A stretch of DNA of 64,000 bases from Magnolia sinica (Eukaryota > Streptophyta > Magnoliopsida > Magnoliales > Magnoliaceae), in assembly GCF_029962835.1 (NCBI RefSeq), contig NC_080574.1:41160501-41224500 (forward strand), in the 5' to 3' direction. The notes under the pieces were generated by a model. The model was not told the DNA's origin. It saw only the letters and a program-made list of their open reading frames with translations, and made no database searches. This document shows positions 45,530 to 56,404 of the stretch, piece by piece. The translations under genes were made by a program, and so were the position numbers. The number at the start of each line of letters is the position of its first letter. Position 1 is the stretch's first letter.

Positions 45530-46150
45530 TTACCGCCGCTTTCTAGCTGATATTCATCTATTTTTGAAGCTGCATTTCCAGCTATTCTCAAATTGAAAAT
45601 CAGCTGGTTTCACGTTTGTAGTTACAACTATTTTCAACTAAAAAATCAACCATTATCTGGCTACATTTTCAGCTGTTTTTTAGCCAAAAAATCTGCTGCT
45701 ATTAGATTGCTTTTTCAGCTGTCTTTAAGCTGAAAAATCAGCTGCTAGTAGGCTGCATTTTTAGCTGTCTTTAAGCTGAAAATCGGCACTTTCAGGTGCA
45801 TTTTTCAGCTATTTTTCAAGCTAGCAATGACAGCCATTTTCAAGCTGATCTCCAGCTGCTACCATGTTGCAAATGATGGCCATTTTCAAGTTGATTTTCA
45901 GCTGCTTCCAAGATGATTTCTCGGCTATTTTCTAGAGTTGAAAAATCAGCTGGCTTTGGGGAGAAGTTTCAGCCATTTTCAACTGCACTCTTGTACATTT
46001 CTCAGCTGTCTTCAGGCTGCAAAATCAGCTAATGTCGGGTTGTATTTCCAGCTACTTTCAAGCTAAAAATCGGGTGCTAACAGGTCATTTTTCAAGCTGA
46101 AAAACCTGCTGATATCAGGTTATTTTTCCAGCTATTTTCAAGCTACAATA
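45530..46150. repeat. AGCTG-rich minisatellite inside the solo LTR
   Basis: About a dozen diverged units of 45-55 bp built from TTTTCAGCTGTCTTTAAGCTG and GAAAAATCAGCTGCTA, lying in the transcribed (R/U5) half of the LTR. It is preceded by TGGGCC-rich repeats of the GTGGCCCACTTG type (45180-45310). Confidence 0.6.
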
Positions 46151-46406
46151 TGGCCTAGTTGTGGGCTCATTTTTGGCGTTTCCATGACTCCGAGATTGTC
46201 GGGGTCAAGCTGCTTACACTGCTAGATGCAGGCCTGATTTCAGCCCTATCTGGATGCTGGTTTTGGTCCACACAGTGGCCCAAAACGGTCTAGATTTGGC
46301 ATGATTTCGGGCCTAGCTTTTAGCATGGTTTCAAGCCTCACTGTTTGGAGAAAAGAAAAGAAAGAAAAGAGGTCGTTACCTGGCTGATTTGCAAGAGGTC
46401 CACACC

Positions 46407-46410
<4 letters not shown>

Positions 46411-46451
<41 letters not shown>
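46411..46451. repeat. (CT)n microsatellite
   Basis: About 20 CT units just downstream (in LTR direction) of the minus-strand TATA box, a position typical of plant 5' leaders. Confidence 0.9.
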
Positions 46452-46453
<2 letters not shown>

Positions 46454-46536
46454 TTTCTTTCTCTCTTTCTATCCCTATCACTCTCTTTTCCTTTTCTACT
46501 CTTTTTGGCGTGAAATCCTAAAGTAATAGGATGGTC

Positions 46537-46544
46537 TATTTATA
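46537..46544 (-). promoter_or_regulatory. TATA box of the solo LTR
   Basis: The minus strand reads CTATAAATAGACC around these bases. The pyrimidine-rich (GA on the minus strand) leader lies about 90 bp downstream. Confidence 0.5.
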
Positions 46545-47941
46545 GCTTGGAGGGGAGGATCATCAACAGTTGGGAGAAAGATCTCCTTTAGCAATGGCTG
46601 TGATCAGCAATTGGCTGTGCATGAGGTCAATCCGACCCTAGTGATGGGTTTCCAGGGCTTTGATCTCTCAGGAAAGCATTTCTTTAAGGCTGGTGGGACC
46701 CATCTCGTGATCGGGTCCCGATGGGTTATCAGGGAAGATGATGGAGCCATTAATGGCAGATCGTGATTCTTTATATTCCGACATGATCGGATCCATTTGA
46801 GTGGATCAGATATGTACCTTGATCAGTGTGGGGCCCACTTTTAGGGCCACAAATGCAGCCTGGTCCATCTCATGAGATGATCCGTTTTCTCTTCTCTTTC
46901 TCATGAGATGAGATAGCTGAGCTTCTCATTTCGTACCACCCTCAAGGATGGGTTGGGATCATGACACGTGGCCCCAGGGAACGACCACAATCATGGGACG
47001 CGGATTTCCTGCGAAAGCCTTTCGCAGGAAGTTCCTGCGCTGGGAACCCAGGTGAGGAGACCCTCCCTTAGCTGGCTCATGGGTGGTTGAAATCTCATGG
47101 ATAAAGGGATGTTAGCTTGCCTCTCAAGCTACCTGATGGTCCCTCATCTTAGATCCTAGCCACACATGAAAGAAACGGACGGTTTAAACCCAACTCCCCC
47201 ATTTCTATGCATGGGCCCAAATCCTTAAGCAAAGTGGATGGTTTGGATCATCTAGAAAGTGGCCAGGGTGGCCCACTTTGGGACTTGTAGTCCAACAGTT
47301 TCAAATTTGAAAACGGCGAGGGGAATTCCTCCATTTTTCATGAAATGCTCGGTCAACAGCCATTTGATAGCATGCACTGGTCCGGTGCACATCGTGCGTG
47401 ACAGACCATGGTGCACGTGAGCCGCATATGGGGCCCACCGCGATGGTTACCTCAAATCTATTCCGTCCAAACACTTTGGGGGCCCCACTTGGGGGTCCTG
47501 GCCCACTTTGGGTCAATGGTGAGATCTAGGTGGGCCATTTCTCGCACTTCGGGGCCTTATTTGTCCCATACATCACAATCCAAGGTTGGAAAGGTTTGAG
47601 ATTTTGTTTTGACGGTTTGAAAGGGGGTCTTGAGAGGTTTCAGGTGTCTGGTTGCCCATTTATTAATCATCGAAGGTTGACAGTAGTGTATAGTGTTAGT
47701 ATTGGTGACCTACGGTATCTTTAACTTGGAGTGATTTGTTAAGCTTACCCTCTTGGCAGATGTAGGGTCCATGTAAGCCTCTAGGCATCGTGATGGATGG
47801 CCTCAATGCCGCTTTGGAAGTCCCATCCTGAACGTGTTAAGTCCAAGTAGCCTATTTAATGGGTTTCAGTTTTCACCACCGTGGGTTTAAGAGGTAACAC
47901 CCACATACCAAAGGCATGGGGTGTTATAGGGTGTGTGATTG

Positions 47942-48690
47942 ATGGGTAGTTTCCTCATTTGGAACGCCTGGGGTGTTGGTAATAGACCAACCATCTCCTC
48001 TTAAAAGGCTATCTTCCAAACACAACCCACTGTTTATAGTTATCCTGGAACCAATGCTTAGAGAAGGTAAAAGAGTGGTGACTGGCCTGAAATTAGGCTA
48101 CCTGCAACATCTTGGAAAAATTCGTACAAAAATTTTGGGTATTTTTCAATAGCCCCATTCAGTTGTCCTTTTTGTCTACCTCTAACCAAATGTTGTCTCT
48201 CTCATTCTCTTCGCCAAACTTTCAGGCCCCTTTCCAAGTGTCGATAGTCTATGCCAAATGCAACAGGTATTTAAGAAGAGGTCTTTGGGAGGATATGACA
48301 ACCCTGTCCAGATCATTGACAGGCCCGTGGGCCATGTGTGGAGACTTCAATGCGGTGATTGAAGCCTCGAAAAGGTGAAGTGGCAGGGCCTTCAACCAAG
48401 CTAGCGCTGATGAGTTTGCAGAGGCCATTCACTCTATCAGGCTGATTAATGCGGGCTTCTCTGACAACCACTTGGTGTAAAAACCAATCAGGTACTGCAT
48501 ATGTATGGGCTAGATTGGACAAAGTCCTTCTAAATGCTGACTGGCTGAGCTCCTTCCCGAGCTTCCATGTTGAGCACCTTCCTCGTGCTTCCTCTAACCA
48601 CACGCCTCTCCTTCTCCACTTCCTCAACCAGCATAGTAGGTGTGTTGCCAGGCCGTTTAGATTTCAAAGAATGTAGATGCATCATGAGTC
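47942..48690 (+). pseudogene. LINE 2 ORF2 endonuclease domain
   Basis: ORF2 starts MGSFLIWNAWGVGN (ATG at 47942), the EEP-type endonuclease start. Further landmarks: SIVYAKCNRYLRRGLW, AMCGDFNAVIEASKR with the catalytic GDFN, YVWARLDKVLLN and SNHTPLL in place of the usual SDH. Several stops and frame changes lie between these pieces, e.g. after EASKR. Confidence 0.78.
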
Positions 48691-50494
48691 TTTTCTATAG
48701 GTCGTTAGAGCTGCTTAGGAGGGCGTCGCCTCTCCTTCCCCGCTGCTGAACGTCCGGCTGAAGCTTAGGTAGGTGAAATCTTTGCTGAAACTATGGAATA
48801 AATAGGTGTTTGGGGACGTTTTCAGGCAGGTGCAGTAGGCCGAACGTGATCTTGAAGAGGCAGATTCCAAGCTTCAGTAGGCCTCAGGTGACGGCGAGCA
48901 GTCCTTGCATGCCCAGCAGGAGTCTGTAGCGGTGCAGTGGAACCTATTTAAGGTTGAACTTATGGCTAAAATATTCTGGAAGCAGAAGTCCAGAATTAAC
49001 TAGTTGGTTGAGGGTGATAAGAACACCAGGTTCTTTCACACCTCAGTAAAATTAAGCAGAGGAAAACAGAAATCAAGTCTATTGAGCTAGGTTTTGGTGT
49101 GACTGTGGTTGAGCCTACAGAGATTAAATCAGAAGTGGTCAAACACTTCCACGATCTGTTCAAAGAAGACGTCCATCCACCCACTCCTCTTTTGCAGCCC
49201 CTCCTCTCAGTCCTCCCTCGAATCATCTCCCCCTCGGACAATGACCATCTGATGCACCCCCCTTCTCAGCAAGAAGTCCACCAGGCAATCCTCTCCCTCC
49301 CCATTGACGGTGCTGTCAGTCTTGACAGTTTCTCAAGGGCCTTCTTCGTGGGCAGCTGGGATATCATCAGGCAGGACCTCCTCCAAACGGCAATTCACTT
49401 ATTTGAGGGCGGGGACTTTCCCCGGGCCTTCACCACGTCTCTGATCTGCCTTATCCAGAAATGCCCGGTTCTTAAGAGGTTGTCCGACTTTCGGCCCATC
49501 AGTTTGTGTAACTGTATGTATAAGATCTTTACGAAAATCATTTCGGCCAAGCTGGCCCCGTTGCTTCCTTCCCTGATTTTCCCTGAGCAAGGAGCCTTCA
49601 TCCAAGGCCGAAACATTGCAGCAAACATCGCCTTGGCCTAGGAAACTTTCAGAGAAATTAGCAGAAAGGTCCATGGTGGAAATCTCGTGTTGAAGCTAGA
49701 CAGGGAAAAAGCATACGACCGGGTTAATTAGGATTTTCTAAAGTTAGTGCTGGAAGGCTTTGGTTTTAGCTCTGCTTGGATACGGTTGGTAGAAAAATGT
49801 TGGACAAATTGTTGGTTCTCTATCCTTGTTAACAGAGAGGCTGTTGGTTTCTTCAAGTCCTCTAGAGGGTTGAGGCAAGGTGACCCCCTCTCGCCTAGCC
49901 TGTTTATCATCGCTACTGAAATTCTCAACCGCGGGATCAAAGTCTTGGTGGAGCGCAGATCCTGTAAGCCTTTTAAGTTGAGTAGGGGTTGTCCCCTAAT
50001 CTCTTATCTGTTATACGCAGATGACACGCTACTTTTCTTGAATGAAAGTGTTGCCTCATTGAACGCTATCAAGGGGCTTCTTCAGGCCTATTAGGATGCT
50101 TCAAGCCAGAGGGCGAATCTCCAGAAGAGTTCCTTCCTCTGCTCCAGTAAACTCCCACAGTCCAGAATCAGAGCTATTGAGAGCCTGTTGGGGGTCACCA
50201 GGTCTACCTCGTGCCCAATCTTCAGCCCCTGATTGACAAGGTGGTTACGCATGTTGCTGGTTAGAAGGCGAGAGTCCTCTCGCAGGCTGGTGGGGCTGTC
50301 TTGGTCCAGCACATTCTCGAGAGCATTCCAGTTCACTTCATAGCTGCCGCCCAACTTCCTACGTTAGTAATCGGGGATCTGGAGAAGCATTTCGCCTCCT
50401 TCTTTTGGGGCTAGACGGACGGTAAGAGCAAGCTCCATTAGACGAATTGGAAAGCTATCACCATCCCTAAGTGTGAATGTGGTCTGGGTATCAG
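48691..50494 (+). pseudogene. LINE 2 ORF2 linker and reverse transcriptase
   Basis: RT core: LSDFRPISLCNCMYKIFTKI and FPEQGAFIQGRNIAANIALA (49099-49641), motif A KLDREKAYDRV at about 49697 followed by a stop, RGLRQGDPLSPSLF (motif B, intact) and SYLLYADDTLLFLNE (motif C, YADD intact) in 49747-50094. Frame breaks after 49641 and 50094 separate the thumb region. Confidence 0.85.
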
Positions 50495-51440
50495 GAAATT
50501 GAAAGAGGTTATGCAAGCTCTTCGACTCAAGATAGCGTGGGCTGTCCGTTTCAGTAAGCATCCTAGTCTTTGGGCCTCTTTTATGCTATCTAAATACACC
50601 CAAGATCTCCTCCCTGACACCACTGGAAGGATCTCTGTTCCTGCTTCCCCACTTTGGAAGAGCATCAGGGCTCTTCTGCCGCTGCTAGACGGTCTGATCC
50701 AATTCCACGTCGGGCAAGGTGGCGCTAATCTTTGGTCTACCAACTGGACTGGGTTGGGCAGGCTTGATTCCCTCCTGGAGAGTCCCATCCCTCCATCCTT
50801 GCAATCCATGAGGATTTGTGACTTCATCGGCATGATGGCTCCCTCTCTCCTTCGTCCGTCTTCTCTTATTTGCCCTAGGATATCATCCATTTCCTGTTTC
50901 AGGGAGGTTTCTATGTTTCTGAGGAAGATGCAGACTACTTTTGGCCGTTTGAACCATCGAGCTCCTTTTCAGTTAAGTCGGCTTGGGATAGGTGTAGGCA
51001 GAGCAGTCAACGGAAAGGGTGGATGAAGTGGGTATGGCACATTAAAATGCCTCTGAAACTTTCCCTGTTCATGTGGAGACTGTTGCGTTAGGCCATTTCG
51101 GTGGACTCTTGTGTCCAATCCAAAGGGGTTCAGCTTGCATCTGCTGTGAGGGCATCAGATCCTCCCGTCCTAACTGTGAATCGTTAGACCACCTATTTAT
51201 CAGAGGAGCACTTGCGACTAAATTTTAGAGCTTCTTTAGGGCCTCGTTCGGCATCTCCATGTTGGCCGCTAGACCGTTTCCTCCAGGCTACATCTTTGAT
51301 GGCTCTCCTCCTCCATCAGTAGGTGGTTTGCAGCCTTACAGGGGCTGACCCCATGTTTCATTCTTTGGGAAACCTGGTGTGCCAAAAATGCGGCTGGATT
51401 TGAGGGTATCTCGCCTTGTTCGTCAATAGTTATCGCCTGC
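50495..51440 (+). pseudogene. LINE 2 ORF2 connection and zf-RVT region
   Basis: MKEVMQALRLKIAWAVRFSK, then SPLWKSIRALLPLLDGLIQF, VGQGGANLWSTNWTGLGRLD and RICDFIGMMAPSL, collinear with the corresponding region of LINE 1. The zinc-binding-like region (about 51020-51240) has stops in every frame. Confidence 0.75.
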
Positions 51441-52236
51441 GTGAAGTGGTGGTTTGCCTCAATACATTGTGGCTCCAATTCTCCCTCTTGGCCCTCCTTG
51501 CCGAATCTCGGTTTGCTCGTAGATCTGGGCATTACCTCGTGCAGCCCGTCTGGTCCTCCTTTGGAGGTTGTGAAGTGGAGAAGATCGCGGTCGAGTTGGA
51601 TTAAACTCAACAGGGATGGCTTCGCTTTAGGCAATTCAGGCATGTCCGGGGGTGGTGGTATTTGTAGAGGGGACACTGGCTCCTTCATATTTGCTTTCTC
51701 CTTAGGTTACAGGGTTGGGTCGAACTCCATGGCCAAGCTTTGGGCTGTTTACCATGGTTTGTGCCTCTGCGTAGATTTGGGGTTCAACCATATTGAGATC
51801 AAGTCGGACTCCATGTTGGTGGTGTCGATTTTGAATGGCCCTTCCTAGCTGAAATCACATTGGAAATACTAGTTACAGAGGATTCATAGGTTACGCATGA
51901 GGGCCGACGTGTCCATTTCTCATATTATCTAGGAAGGTAACAGGCCAGTGGATAGGATGGCCTATAGAGGCTTGGAAACCCAAGGTTCTTTCTTCTCTTC
52001 CTCATCTGGTGACCTCCCTCAGAGGTTAGGGGTCTTTTATTCCTGGATAAGGTTGGGTTGGGTGATTTTAGGTAGGCCCACTCTCGTGGGCTTGGTCGGT
52101 AGGCGGGGCTTTTTATAAGTAATATGATAGGCTTGGTCTTCGGGTCCTTTTTTTCCGAGCAGGCCTGAAGTGTGGGTGTGTTGTATAACTCATTCCTAAA
52201 TTGAATATATTCAGCCTTGGTTTTGGAAAAAAAAAA
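51441..52236 (+). pseudogene. LINE 2 ORF2 RNase H and 3' tail
   Basis: RNase H segment: SSWIKLNRDGFALGNSGMSG with D59 of this ORF; the catalytic Glu is replaced by Lys (K99 in SMAKLWAVYHG); D123 is present in EIKSDSMLVV. A stop after LNGPS truncates the last helix. The 3' UTR (about 52105-52226) ends in AAAAAAAAAA at 52227-52236. Confidence 0.8.
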
Positions 52237-52304
52237 CCCTCTTCAAGATTCTTTCCACGAATTTCCTTATCCGCGGTTTTCCTCGAATGTGAAATTTTCC
52301 TTTC

Positions 52305-52720
52305 CTACTGACTCTGCTGAAAGAATATTGTAGAAATATTTGACTGCTTCCTGTTTGATGAGTGCCTGATTTGAAGTTCTGCCTTCGACCCCTAGATTAA
52401 TTTCGAAAATGTCTGCTTTCCTAGTTCTAACTGATGCCATCTAGTGGAAGAATTTTATGTTGTGGTCGCCCTCCTTTAGCCACGTGTTCCTAGCTTTCTA
52501 TTTCCAATAAATTTCCTCGAGGAACTCAAGGTGGCGGAGATGATCCGCCGCTAACTTCTCCTTATCTCTGGCAAGAGAGTTCCTAGCGAGTTGAGACTCC
52601 CTCTCGGCAGCACATAAGTCTTCCTCAGCCATCTGAATTTGCCGGAAGATGTTCCCAAACACATCCCTATTCCATACTTTTAAGGGACACGCAATATTTT
52701 TTTTTCTAGGAATGTTCTCT
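52305..52720 (-). pseudogene. LINE 1 ORF2 linker between endonuclease and RT
   Basis: Minus strand encodes KVWNRDVFGNIFRQIQMAEE, RNSLARDKEKLAADHLRHLE, TWLKEGDHNIKFFH and LIKQEAVKYFYNILSAES, the helical linker of plant L1 ORF2. It shares its first 58 bp with 41299-41356 and otherwise continues LINE 1 beyond the LINE 2 insertion. A couple of stops are present. The 68 bp between the LINE 2 poly-A and 52305 are unassigned. Confidence 0.75.
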
Positions 52721-52721
52721 T

Positions 52722-54140
52722 GTTGCTTTCTGGTGATTAATTAATTCAAGTTACCTACGGGTAATTTCTTCTGAAGCTCCTGGCCTAGTAAACTTGGCCC
52801 TAGTTATATTTTCTTAACCATAATCCAATAGGGTCACTTCTGGTAAATGAAACATTTAGAGTGTCCCATCACATCAATGGATTGAGTCATTGAACCATTG
52901 GCCCCATTTATCATACTTGCTATCAGTACTAGCATGAACCAAATAAGTGGTGCAATTCAAAGTGTGGCCCACCCGATGAGTTGACCTATAGGGTTTTAGG
53001 ACCAGACTGTCCACATGATGTAAGTTGAGGTACCATAATTGCTAGGGACAGCACCGGGAAGGTTCTCTTTGCCTTCTCTCAGGCCTACGGCCTTGGATCC
53101 AACACACGAGCTTAAGAAAGAGCCATTCTTAACAGCCTAATCTTATCAGCGAGATTCGGGCTCAACAAAGTGGAGGTGGCCAGCGACTTGAAGTGTGTCA
53201 TTTCTGCCCTGTCGAACGCCTCGACCCTCTTTTGGACCATGTGGTATTGGATGACGAGGATTAGGGCCATCACTCGATCAATTGAAATTCGCTTTGCCTA
53301 TTGTCATAGAGAGGCTAATTTCCCTGCTAATGAGTTGGCCCACATGGGGAATGGAGGCCAAGTGGATCGCTTCTTCCAAACACTGGAAGATTTACCGGCC
53401 AATATTAGAAGCCTCCTGTTCTTGGATAGAACCGGCTTGGGTAGCATCCATGTAGGCTAGTTGGCAGCCCCATCCAACCTTTTCTGCTTCATGTACATTT
53501 TATGAGAGGCGAGCCCAAATTGTGGGTCTACCGAAATCCACTTTTGTAAAGATTTTGCTACGTGAATATATCAGATGGATTTTTGGGGGGAAAAAAAAAA
53601 GAAAGAAAAAGAAAGAAAGAAAGAAAAAAGTTGGCACCATAATTCGAAAACTCAAAAACTCAACTGGATGTCCTGGTGGGTAGGGTCAACTCGACTCGGC
53701 CGAATCTTTACTGGACTCAACTCGGTATTTTGATAATTAGACTGAAGTTATATGGTTTGTTAGGAAAAAAAAAAAAGATAATTATTTGGAATAGTAATGA
53801 AAACAAAATAACAAAAGAAGAATATGGTTGAGGTGCTTTAGCGTGCTCGCGGCAAACACATCCGGTTTCTCAGTGGAGTCTTGCACGAAATCGGATTGTA
53901 TACTGAGTACGCTCTTATCGTACTGAGTAACAGCTAAAGGTACTCTGCCTCACTTTCATCGTGAAAAAAAAAAAAAAGAGAGAGAGAGATAAGACAACAC
54001 TAAGGTGGGTCACAACATACGAAACATTGGAGAGACGCCCACCATTAGTTTTGTGTAGGGCCATCATAGTGTTCATGTGCCATCTAATCCATTCACCTGA
54101 TGTGCCCAATCAAGATGAAAGAACTATCCATTATCTGATG
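52722..54140 (+). repeat. locus A: block copied in pieces at 59.0-61.2 kb
   Basis: Composite of an unassigned 310-bp part (52722-53035), a 5'-truncated LINE (53036-53627) and flanking sequence to 54140. Three parts of it (52722-53053, 53250-53930, 53935-54140) recur in order at 59007-59356, 59640-60330 and 60976-61171 with about 95% or better identity by eye. It sits inside LINE 1, between linker and endonuclease. Confidence 0.75.
53036..53627 (+). mobile_element. LINE 3, 5'-truncated, with A-rich tail
   Basis: Begins inside an RNase H domain (IARDSTGKVLFAFSQAYGLG). It continues with NKVEVASDLKCVISAL (third acidic residue), YCHREANFPANELAHMGNGG and a normal C-terminal end (FLDRTGLGSIHVG, stop at 53458-53460), a 3' UTR of about 120 bp and a tail of A with AAAG units (53588-53627). 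A frame break occurs near 53110. Typical 5' truncation. Confidence 0.75.
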
Positions 54141-54360
54141 TGCCATGCATGCCACTTAAACTTAATTAGAGGTTTTAGGTATTACTTTATAGGGTCCTAA
54201 CTAAGTAATGAACCAGCCGAGCTTGCCAAGGTTCAATACCAAAAATTACCTCAATCATCGACATGGAGAGTGTTGGATACGGTGGAGGATTTTGCAAATC
54301 CAAAACCATGTGAAGGGTGCGTGTGCTAGCTGTGCAAGAATTGCCCATGTGATTGTTGCT

Positions 54361-54905
54361 TCAAGTAAACTTTTTACCTAAAAAACTAGCATCAAACAGC
54401 CTAGCTTGGCTTATTGCTTCTACGAATTCTGAGGATGCACGGGTGTTGGGCTGGTAGCCCCCCAGTCTCTTACTCGGAGAAGTAATGGCATTGAAATCTC
54501 CTCCTATAGCCCATGGACCTTGGAAGCTGGAAGCAATATCATTCAAATGGAGCTAAAGTGATCTACGAAGAACCATTGAGCATTTGGCGTAGACAAACGA
54601 GATAAGGCCTTTCATATTGGATCCCTGAATCCCAATAAGCAAAGAAATGATTTGGTTATCAGTCGATATTTTGTCCACTTGTAAAGGTGCATTGTAGAAG
54701 ACCCAAATCTTTCCTCCATCCTCAAAATTAAAGGAGGAATGAAAGCCCAATCTCAACCCAGTCCTAATTCTCCTGTCTCCCCTAACATTAGTTCTAGGAG
54801 AGTAATAATTCCTGGTTTGTGCTTTGTAATTAACCTTTTAGCTAATCTGATACTCTCCGCATTACCGGCACCACAAACATTCCAAATTAGTATGTTATAC
54901 ATCAT
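54361..54905 (-). pseudogene. LINE 1 ORF2 endonuclease domain
   Basis: Starts MMYNILIWNVCGAGN (ATG at 54905), then GFHSSFNFEDGGKIWVFYNA, FVYAKCSMVLRRSL, and after a frame break GPWAIGGDFNAITSPSKRLG, with the catalytic GDFN. The ORF2 start overlaps the stop of ORF1. The rest of the domain is missing, cut by the locus-A block. Confidence 0.8.
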
Positions 54906-56404
54906 ATACATATCCTGATTCGACGGCCCTTCGCTTTACTTCCCGCTGTCTAGTGCTTCTCCTAGCTGGGGAGGAAATGGAATGATTGCTATCTAGTTTA
55001 GGTTTAGATCTTCTGGCATATGAAATTAACTAGAATTGTAGCTGGTTCTAAAGCCCCTCTGTTTGGACAATCTGATTAAGATATACTAGAATTAGAATGT
55101 CGTTCTCATCTTGTTGAAGGCCCTGACTGTTAACTAGTTAAGCAATGCTGTTAGATCTATCTATTGGCATATTATTGTCCCATAGCTTTTTCTTGCGCCA
55201 CTTCCCTGACCCAGACCAAAGATTCTTGGGATAGGAGGATCTGTGCTGCCTTGAAGTTTTGCCTAGTAGAAAAAAGGGGAATGTGGGACTTATTTACCCA
55301 GGAGGGCTGATACAATTTCTGGTAATTTCTCTGGATGAGATGTTATGGTGGAGACCTGCCTTAGTGGAACTAATCGCCCATTACTGTTTGGTCTTTGTTG
55401 AAGAGGAGTGAGCGCAGTCGATTGCTCTCGAGCAAAATATGGGAATAGGTCTATTGATAGACGAGGCTGTGCTGAGTAAAAACCTTGTGAAACTAGAGTT
55501 CCAGGCAGGCATGTATTGTTGAATCTGGTTCTGATAGGAGTAGGCTCTTAGGAAGACTGAGAGTACTAATCTTCATTAAATTTTGGACTATTGCCCGCTG
55601 ATACTGAGGTTAGTCTGTCGCTGCTTTTGAAAATTCTAGCCAAAGGAGTAGTACCTTCTCTACATATGTCCATCGTCTCACAGAGCTCATGCCAGTAAAT
55701 AGATTGAGCACCGGTGTTAGTGATTAAAGGAATGGGATCATCTGGAGCTGGTTCACCAGGATGTGAGGAAATCTGTTGTGGTATAAGAGAGGGATTCTCG
55801 ATCATGTACAATGAATATAAGCCCTGGTTGGGGTACTACTGAAACCCATATTGGATGTCCAGAGGAGGCACCATTGTCAGAGGATCTGGAAGTAGTGTCG
55901 TAGACCATTCTATAACTGAAGACTCTGTGAGCCCCTCTCTGGGAACTTGTGGGATAAATTCCTATTGAGGAGCTAGTTCATGTAGGCTAACGGGGACAAA
56001 TGATATTAAAGGTGGCTGAGGGGCATTGTCAACAGTAGTACAAGAGTTAGGTTGATTGGGTATTAGGGTGGTAGGCAGAGGGGTTTCTAGGGTAGCAATG
56101 GGTTGAGGCTCCAATTCAGAGCCTCCTTGCACAGCTGGGTTGGGATTTTAGTTGTTAAGGAGCGTAGGGAGTTTGGGTAGCATCACTGGGGTAGCAGAAG
56201 TAAGGGGCTCCAACTCATTCCCACCCTGATCTAGAGCGTTTTCTAAAGGCTCCTATGGGGCATTAATACAAATAGCTTGGGGGCTTGTAGACTGAGGTTC
56301 TCTGGACTCGTGAAAAGTTCTGTTTACCCAGTCTCTTGTTGATTCTGGTTCCCTTGTAGTTGGGATTGGAGGAAAGCGGCGATAATCCTTAACTTCTTGG
56401 ATTT
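54897..56404 (-). pseudogene. LINE 1 ORF1, proline-rich C-terminal part
   Basis: Low-complexity, proline/threonine/glutamine-rich linker (e.g. ELEPQPIATLETPLPTT, SLIPQQISSHPGEPAPDDPI) ending in a basic tail ARRSTRQREVKRRAVESGYV and TAA near 54897. The stop overlaps the ORF2 ATG by 11 nt. A few stops interrupt it. Its RRM domain is found beyond a copia insertion, at 57306-57560. Confidence 0.6.

Larger units (their letters stand above)
43309..47928 (-). mobile_element. 4.6-kb solo LTR, chromovirus type
   Basis: Ends TATAATGCCCCGG and GGGGTGTTATA, decayed forms of the TGTAACACCCC...GGGGTGTTACA termini of Tekay/Del chromoviruses. It is flanked by the 5-bp duplication GGGTG (43304-43308 and 47929-47933). 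A minus-strand TATA box (46544-46537) shows that the LTR points left. No primer site, polypurine tract or gag-pol lies within, so it is a solo LTR left by LTR-LTR recombination. It sits at the ORF1/ORF2 junction of LINE 2. Confidence 0.72.
41357..52236 (+). mobile_element. LINE 2 (L1 type), nearly full length, with insertions
   Basis: Plus-strand LINE with ORF1 (RRM type), ORF2 (endonuclease, RT, RNase H), a short 3' UTR and a poly-A (52227-52236). It interrupts LINE 1 head to head. Subtracting the 4.6-kb solo LTR (43309-47928) and the 266-bp block leaves about 6 kb, normal for plant L1 elements. It is inactive, with many stops and frame changes. Confidence 0.82.

Noticed and set aside
50438-50890. 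150-residue minus-strand ORF
   Set aside because: Antisense to the LINE 2 ORF2 connection region; the plus-strand reading is collinear with LINE 1.
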